A stretch of 8,104 bases of DNA from contig VXZL01000361.1 in NCBI GenBank assembly GCA_009845505.1, positions 1 to 8,104 of the forward strand, written 5' to 3'. Positions 5,106-8,104 of this stretch are shown here, in pieces. Position 1 is the first letter of the stretch. Each line of letters begins with the position of its first letter. The notes beneath the pieces are model-generated. The model worked only from the letters and a program-made list of their open reading frames with translations, did no database searches and had not been told where the DNA came from. Position numbers and translations under genes: made by a program. The stretch is from Candidatus Poribacteria bacterium (GTDB lineage: Bacteria > Poribacteria > WGA-4E > WGA-3G).

Positions 5106-5864
5106 ATGAAATTTGTAATTGTTGTATTAATGCTTTTTCTTCCACCTACTTTCGCTTTAGCGGGTACATTTGTGGAAACTTTTGATGACAGGGATTTGGA
5201 TAATTGGCGAGAGATGTTTCAGAATGATATACCCTCGGGTTCTTGGGAAATTGTTGATAGCGAACTTCATGCCATGAGTCTTGAAAGTTTCATACGTTTA
5301 CTCACAACGGGCGATGAAATGTGGCACGATTACACCATTGAATTTGATGTTAAGCCACTCGAAAAACATGGGATTGGAAGTCTTGTGATTGCTGCCCGGA
5401 TTAAAGGACCCCAGTTGGTATTTTGTGAGGTTGGTGACCTGCCTTTCGGTATAAAATCAAACGTAATCTGCCGTACCACTGGCAATTTTCACGGAAAATA
5501 CTCGGAGCTCTTGTACTTTTCACCTCATCCGCTTTTAAAGATGGGCGACTGGTCTACGCTGAAATTGAAGGTTCACGGTGAAGCCTTCACTTTCTGGATA
5601 AACAGTAGGCAGATTGTGCAAACCGGGGATGACTTTACTTTAGAGATACATGAAAATCAAAAAACTGCAATTGTAGGAAAGGCAGGTAAACTCAGCGGCT
5701 TTCTAACAGGCAGTATTGGCTTAGGACTAGCGAATTATACAGCACGCTTTGATGATGTCATCATTACTGGCGACGATATCCCAGATAAGAGAGCATTATC
5801 TGTAACGCCTCGGGTAAAACTCGCGACGACATGGGGGCGATTAAAGCACTTTAAAAAAAAATAG
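5106..5864 (+). CDS. Secreted LamG/DUF1080-like protein, paralog C
   Basis: The protein has 252 residues from ATG 5106. Its signal peptide runs from MKFVIVV through a hydrophobic core to ALA-G at 19/20. TFVETFDDRDLDNW, SWEIVDSELHA, YTIEFDVKP, EKHGIGSLVIAARIKG, DWSTLKLKV, FWINSRQI and YTARFDDVIITG follow the order seen in A and B. Cys107 and Cys122 are in the shared positions. It is the longest of the three because of an insert around EIHENQKTAIVGKAGK before the last strands. The tail VTPRVKLATTWGRLKHFKKK carries the common motif plus three extra lysines. Only 13 bp separate its stop from the glycosyltransferase start, so these two genes are very likely co-transcribed. That ties the secreted family to the peptide-modification genes. 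Confidence 0.83.
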   Translation: MKFVIVVLMLFLPPTFALAGTFVETFDDRDLDNWREMFQNDIPSGSWEIVDSELHAMSLESFIRLLTTGDEMWHDYTIEFDVKPLEKHGIGSLVIAARIKGPQLVFCEVGDLPFGIKSNVICRTTGNFHGKYSELLYFSPHPLLKMGDWSTLKLKVHGEAFTFWINSRQIVQTGDDFTLEIHENQKTAIVGKAGKLSGFLTGSIGLGLANYTARFDDVIITGDDIPDKRALSVTPRVKLATTWGRLKHFKKK

Positions 5865-5877
5865 AGTGAGGGATACC

Positions 5878-7587
5878 ATGTTGAGGTTTCCAACCCAGAT
5901 ACACCATCTCCATAAATTTAAGCACGACGATAGTCTGTACATTGCCGATCTGGATGTATTCAGACTGGTTGAAGTCAATCAGATTGCCTGGGACGCTGTG
6001 GAATTGTCCACAACGCTGGAAACCGAGAAATTAATTGTGTACCTGAGCCAAATCTATCCGAGGGAATTGGTGCTTGAAACCCTTGAATTATTGGGAGATT
6101 TTCAAGACACCGGTCTAATTTTTTATTCTCCTTCATGGGTTCCTCTACCAGATTCCAGAAGCGATCGGTTAAAGATTTACGTGCCTCAAGGTAAGGATGA
6201 GTGGTTTTCAGACCCGGAATCTATTTCGGCCGGAACGAACGTTGCTCTATATCATACGGCTCAGAGTCTCTCGAAATTTGCTGATATCTATCTGTCTGGG
6301 GAAACTGAGGAGAAAATCACACGAGGTATCTACACAGTAAAGTTATCTGTAGCGGAACTGAAGGAATCGCCAAGGAGATTTAACCAAAAATTAAGCCAAT
6401 TTGGAGTGAACGGTATCTTGGCTTATCAAAGTTACGGCAGCTACGAACTCTTTCCGTTCTTCCGAGAAGTCAATTTGCCAATAGTCGTTCAGAATCATGC
6501 CCCCAGAGGACATGCCGGTCAAGCGATTAACACTACCTTGTTACACCATGCTTTAATGCGTCCTTATGATGCCTTTACATCACCGTCCGATTCTGTTGCC
6601 AAATTCTACTCGAAATTTGTGGGTGATACGCACCATTTTCACACAAATCCAAACGGTGTGGATTCAAAGACCTTTAAACCTCTTGATAAGTCCGAGGCGA
6701 AAGCGGCTATCGCTGAGATTGTGCAAGACAGTCGGATTGAAGAAAAACTAACCGTCGGATTTCTCTCGCGTTTTCAGCCCGAGAAAGGCGCGCACATCTT
6801 CATTCAACTCGCTGAAATGCATCCCGAGCTCCTTTTCTTAGTAGGCGGGAAATTTTTACTCCGTCCCACTTATGAGAAATTACCCGATAACTTAATCTAT
6901 GTCGGTTTTTTACCTCGAAAGCAGCTGCCGACCCTCTACAACGCCTTTGATATCTACTGTTTTCCCTCAATGGCAGCAGAGGAGACATTTGGACTAACAC
7001 TCTTGGAAGCGATGGCATGCGGTGTGCCGCCTGTTGTGCCAAGATTTGATGGCCTACCTGATGTGGTTGGCGACGCTGGGGTTATCGTGCCTGCCGACGA
7101 GTTCTCAGAAGATATGGCAGGTTTTGCTGCTTATGTTTCGCCTACTGAACTCTCTAAAGGTATTGTTTCGCTCCTCGATGATGGTGTCCGGCGCGAACTT
7201 GGACAGCAAGCACGCGGTCGTGCGGTGACTTTTACGTGGGATAAGAATGCGGAGAGACTCGTTGAACTCTTTCAAGAATTGAATCAAATCAGGCACAATC
7301 AAAGAACCCCACCCGATCTCTCTGTCGCCTTTGTCCCGCATTTTGACGCTTTTCAGCACCAAATTGAAAACCGCGCTCTGCTTCTCAATTTGACCTCTTT
7401 TCTGGAGTCACCCCTCCAGCAAAAAAGCGGATATGTTCAAACCATGGAAGAAGGGCTGGCACTAATCTTGTTGAAACAACATACACCGAGGCAGGTTGAG
7501 GCGGTCTTAACGCACATATTCGATGATGCTTCCGAAGCTGCCAAAACTGTTGAGAGGGTTCAAAATTTCCTTAACGCATTGGCGTAA
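5878..7587 (+). CDS. PqqD-like (RiPP recognition) domain fused to a GT4-family glycosyltransferase
   Basis: The protein has 569 residues. I use ATG 5878 (MLRFP) with GAGGG 5 nt before it, rather than GTG 5866, because the start then aligns with MIRFP of the PqqD-like protein at 7821. Residues 1-85 form a PqqD-like winged-helix domain, the fold that binds leader peptides in RiPP pathways. Residues of about 97-470 form a GT-B glycosyltransferase of the GT4 type: PNGVD (258-262), GFLSRFQPEKG (294-304), YVGFLPRKQLPTLYNAFDIYCFPS, and the nucleotide-sugar motif EETFGLTLLEAMACGVP (368-384) with the E-x7-E pair. Residues 470-569 are a tail of unknown function, partly helical. GT4 enzymes are retaining and use activated sugars; donor and acceptor are not readable. 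The fusion suggests a sugar transferred to a leader-bearing peptide, most plausibly the twin peptides upstream. It lacks a signal peptide and should act in the cytoplasm. Confidence 0.87.
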   Translation: MLRFPTQIHHLHKFKHDDSLYIADLDVFRLVEVNQIAWDAVELSTTLETEKLIVYLSQIYPRELVLETLELLGDFQDTGLIFYSPSWVPLPDSRSDRLKIYVPQGKDEWFSDPESISAGTNVALYHTAQSLSKFADIYLSGETEEKITRGIYTVKLSVAELKESPRRFNQKLSQFGVNGILAYQSYGSYELFPFFREVNLPIVVQNHAPRGHAGQAINTTLLHHALMRPYDAFTSPSDSVAKFYSKFVGDTHHFHTNPNGVDSKTFKPLDKSEAKAAIAEIVQDSRIEEKLTVGFLSRFQPEKGAHIFIQLAEMHPELLFLVGGKFLLRPTYEKLPDNLIYVGFLPRKQLPTLYNAFDIYCFPSMAAEETFGLTLLEAMACGVPPVVPRFDGLPDVVGDAGVIVPADEFSEDMAGFAAYVSPTELSKGIVSLLDDGVRRELGQQARGRAVTFTWDKNAERLVELFQELNQIRHNQRTPPDLSVAFVPHFDAFQHQIENRALLLNLTSFLESPLQQKSGYVQTMEEGLALILLKQHTPRQVEAVLTHIFDDASEAAKTVERVQNFLNALA

Positions 7588-7630
7588 TATAGCGTGAGTT
7601 CAATAACAAGTCTTTGTACCGTAGAATGTT

Positions 7631-7657
7631 AGTTTGCCGGATAACGCGGCACAAACT
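7631..7657 (+). terminator. Imperfect hairpin after the glycosyltransferase
   Basis: AGTTTG (7631-7636) pairs with CAAACT (7652-7657), extended inward by CCG/CGG with a 2-nt bulge. It lies about 45 bp after the stop codon of the glycosyltransferase. What follows is AT-rich but lacks a clean T-run, so termination here is only a possibility. Confidence 0.25.
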
Positions 7658-7662
7658 GAATG

Positions 7663-7757
7663 AAGTTTAAAAATTTAATTCGTTAATTTTTGAACGTGCG
7701 ATAAATCGCCCTACTACGAACTCGCTCGTTTGTAGTAGGGCAATTCATTGCCCGTTA
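7663..7757. repeat. Interspersed palindromic repeat, copy B, with long stem-loop
   Basis: The centre is a 14-bp stem with one G-T pair, GCCCTACTACGAAC (7708-7721) against GTTTGTAGTAGGGC (7728-7741), around a 6-nt loop. Two smaller palindromes flank it: GCGAT-AA-ATCGC (7698-7709) on the left and GGGCAAT-TC-ATTGCCC (7738-7753) on the right. The right arm matches copy A over about 21 bases, and the left block GAACGTGCGAT recurs there too. Stacked palindromes in an intergenic gap are typical of REP/MITE-like elements. No T-run follows, so termination is not its obvious function. It separates the glycosyltransferase from the last gene. Confidence 0.7.
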
Positions 7758-7761
7758 ATTA

Positions 7762-7790
7762 TTGAAGTATTTTATTAGTCTTCATACAGT
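7762..7790 (+). promoter_or_regulatory. Weak candidate sigma-70-type promoter before the last gene
   Basis: TTGAAG (7762-7767) and TACAGT (7785-7790) are separated by 17 bp, each matching four of six consensus bases. In an AT-rich spacer such matches arise by chance. It is recorded because the 233-bp gap with a large hairpin makes a separate transcript for the last gene plausible. Confidence 0.2.
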
Positions 7791-7820
7791 TTGTGCTACA
7801 AGGAAGATTGAGAATATCAG

Positions 7821-8087
7821 ATGATTAGATTTCCAAGGACACTTCAACAAATACACACCTTTGAAAAAGATGGGGTCTGGTACGTTGCGAATCTCCAGAC
7901 AGGGGATGTGCTTCAAATTGATGACATCACCGCCGATATTCTGGCGTTGTGCAGTACGTACGATAACGCCGGTATCCTCAAAAAACTTGGGCACAAGTAT
8001 TCAGAAGGTCAGATTCTTGAAACCTTGCAAGAGTTAAGCAGTGATATAGAAACATTTCTGTTTGTACCCGAACAGAATTTAAGATAA
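7821..8087 (+). CDS. Stand-alone PqqD-like protein (RiPP recognition element)
   Basis: The product has 88 residues, close to the size of free-standing PqqD proteins. It starts MIRFPRTLQQIHTF and continues through WYVANLQTGDVLQID, the beta-strand segment typical of the PqqD winged helix, then a helical part (ILKKLGHKYSEGQILETLQEL). It aligns end to end with the N-terminal domain of the glycosyltransferase at 5878: same start, YVANL against YIADL, and LETLQEL against LETLELL. PqqD-type proteins bind precursor leaders and deliver them to modifying enzymes, often radical SAM proteins. The AGGAAG at 7801-7806 is 14 nt before the ATG, longer than usual. The stop is TAA 8085-8087, and AAGGA (8095-8099) just before the window end may be the ribosome binding site of a following gene. 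Confidence 0.75.
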   Translation: MIRFPRTLQQIHTFEKDGVWYVANLQTGDVLQIDDITADILALCSTYDNAGILKKLGHKYSEGQILETLQELSSDIETFLFVPEQNLR

Positions 8088-8104
8088 ACAGCCCAAGGAA
8101 AATT

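Noticed and set aside
5866..5877. GTG 5866 as start of the glycosyltransferase
   Set aside because: It almost abuts the previous stop and lacks a well-spaced ribosome binding site; homology with MIRFP at 7821 supports ATG 5878.

Overview
The window looks like a chromosomal accessory region of an uncultured, moderately AT-rich bacterium with well-spaced genes and palindromic intergenic repeats. The secreted LamG-like paralogs, the PqqD-like domains and the repeat style remind me of Candidatus Poribacteria or a similar sponge/marine lineage. That is recollection, not a search result, and I hold it loosely. All supported genes are on the + strand.

Layout. Positions 2-166 may be the 3' end of an upstream gene. 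Positions 217-1209 encode a sigma-54 enhancer-binding activator with no sensor domain (PspF-like architecture). Positions 1276-2046 hold a FabG-like short-chain dehydrogenase interrupted by one in-frame TGA. Positions 2047-2695 are non-coding but rich in signals: three copies of a palindrome centred on AAAAT (2118-2178), a textbook -24/-12 sigma-54 promoter (2370-2385), and a leader of about 300 nt with several inverted repeats. Next come two small homologous peptides (2696-2902, 2926-3135) with a near-identical N-terminal part and divergent tails. Three secreted paralogs with a concanavalin/LamG-like domain follow (3376-4089, 4264-4992, 5106-5864). Then come a fusion of a PqqD-like RiPP recognition domain to a GT4 glycosyltransferase (5878-7587), a repeat-bearing spacer, and a stand-alone PqqD-like protein (7821-8087) at the window edge.

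How the parts may work together (inference). The activator would bind the palindrome array and drive RNA polymerase-sigma-54 at 2370-2385, transcribing the twin peptides and possibly the genes after them. The peptides look like RiPP precursors with a conserved leader and variable core. The two PqqD-like domains would recognise the leader, and the fused glycosyltransferase would modify the core. The secreted paralogs would act outside the cytoplasm, perhaps as binding partners. No cyclase, radical SAM enzyme, protease or exporter is visible; they could lie beyond position 8104. The best candidate for an undescribed system is this sigma-54-controlled, glycosyltransferase-linked peptide cluster.
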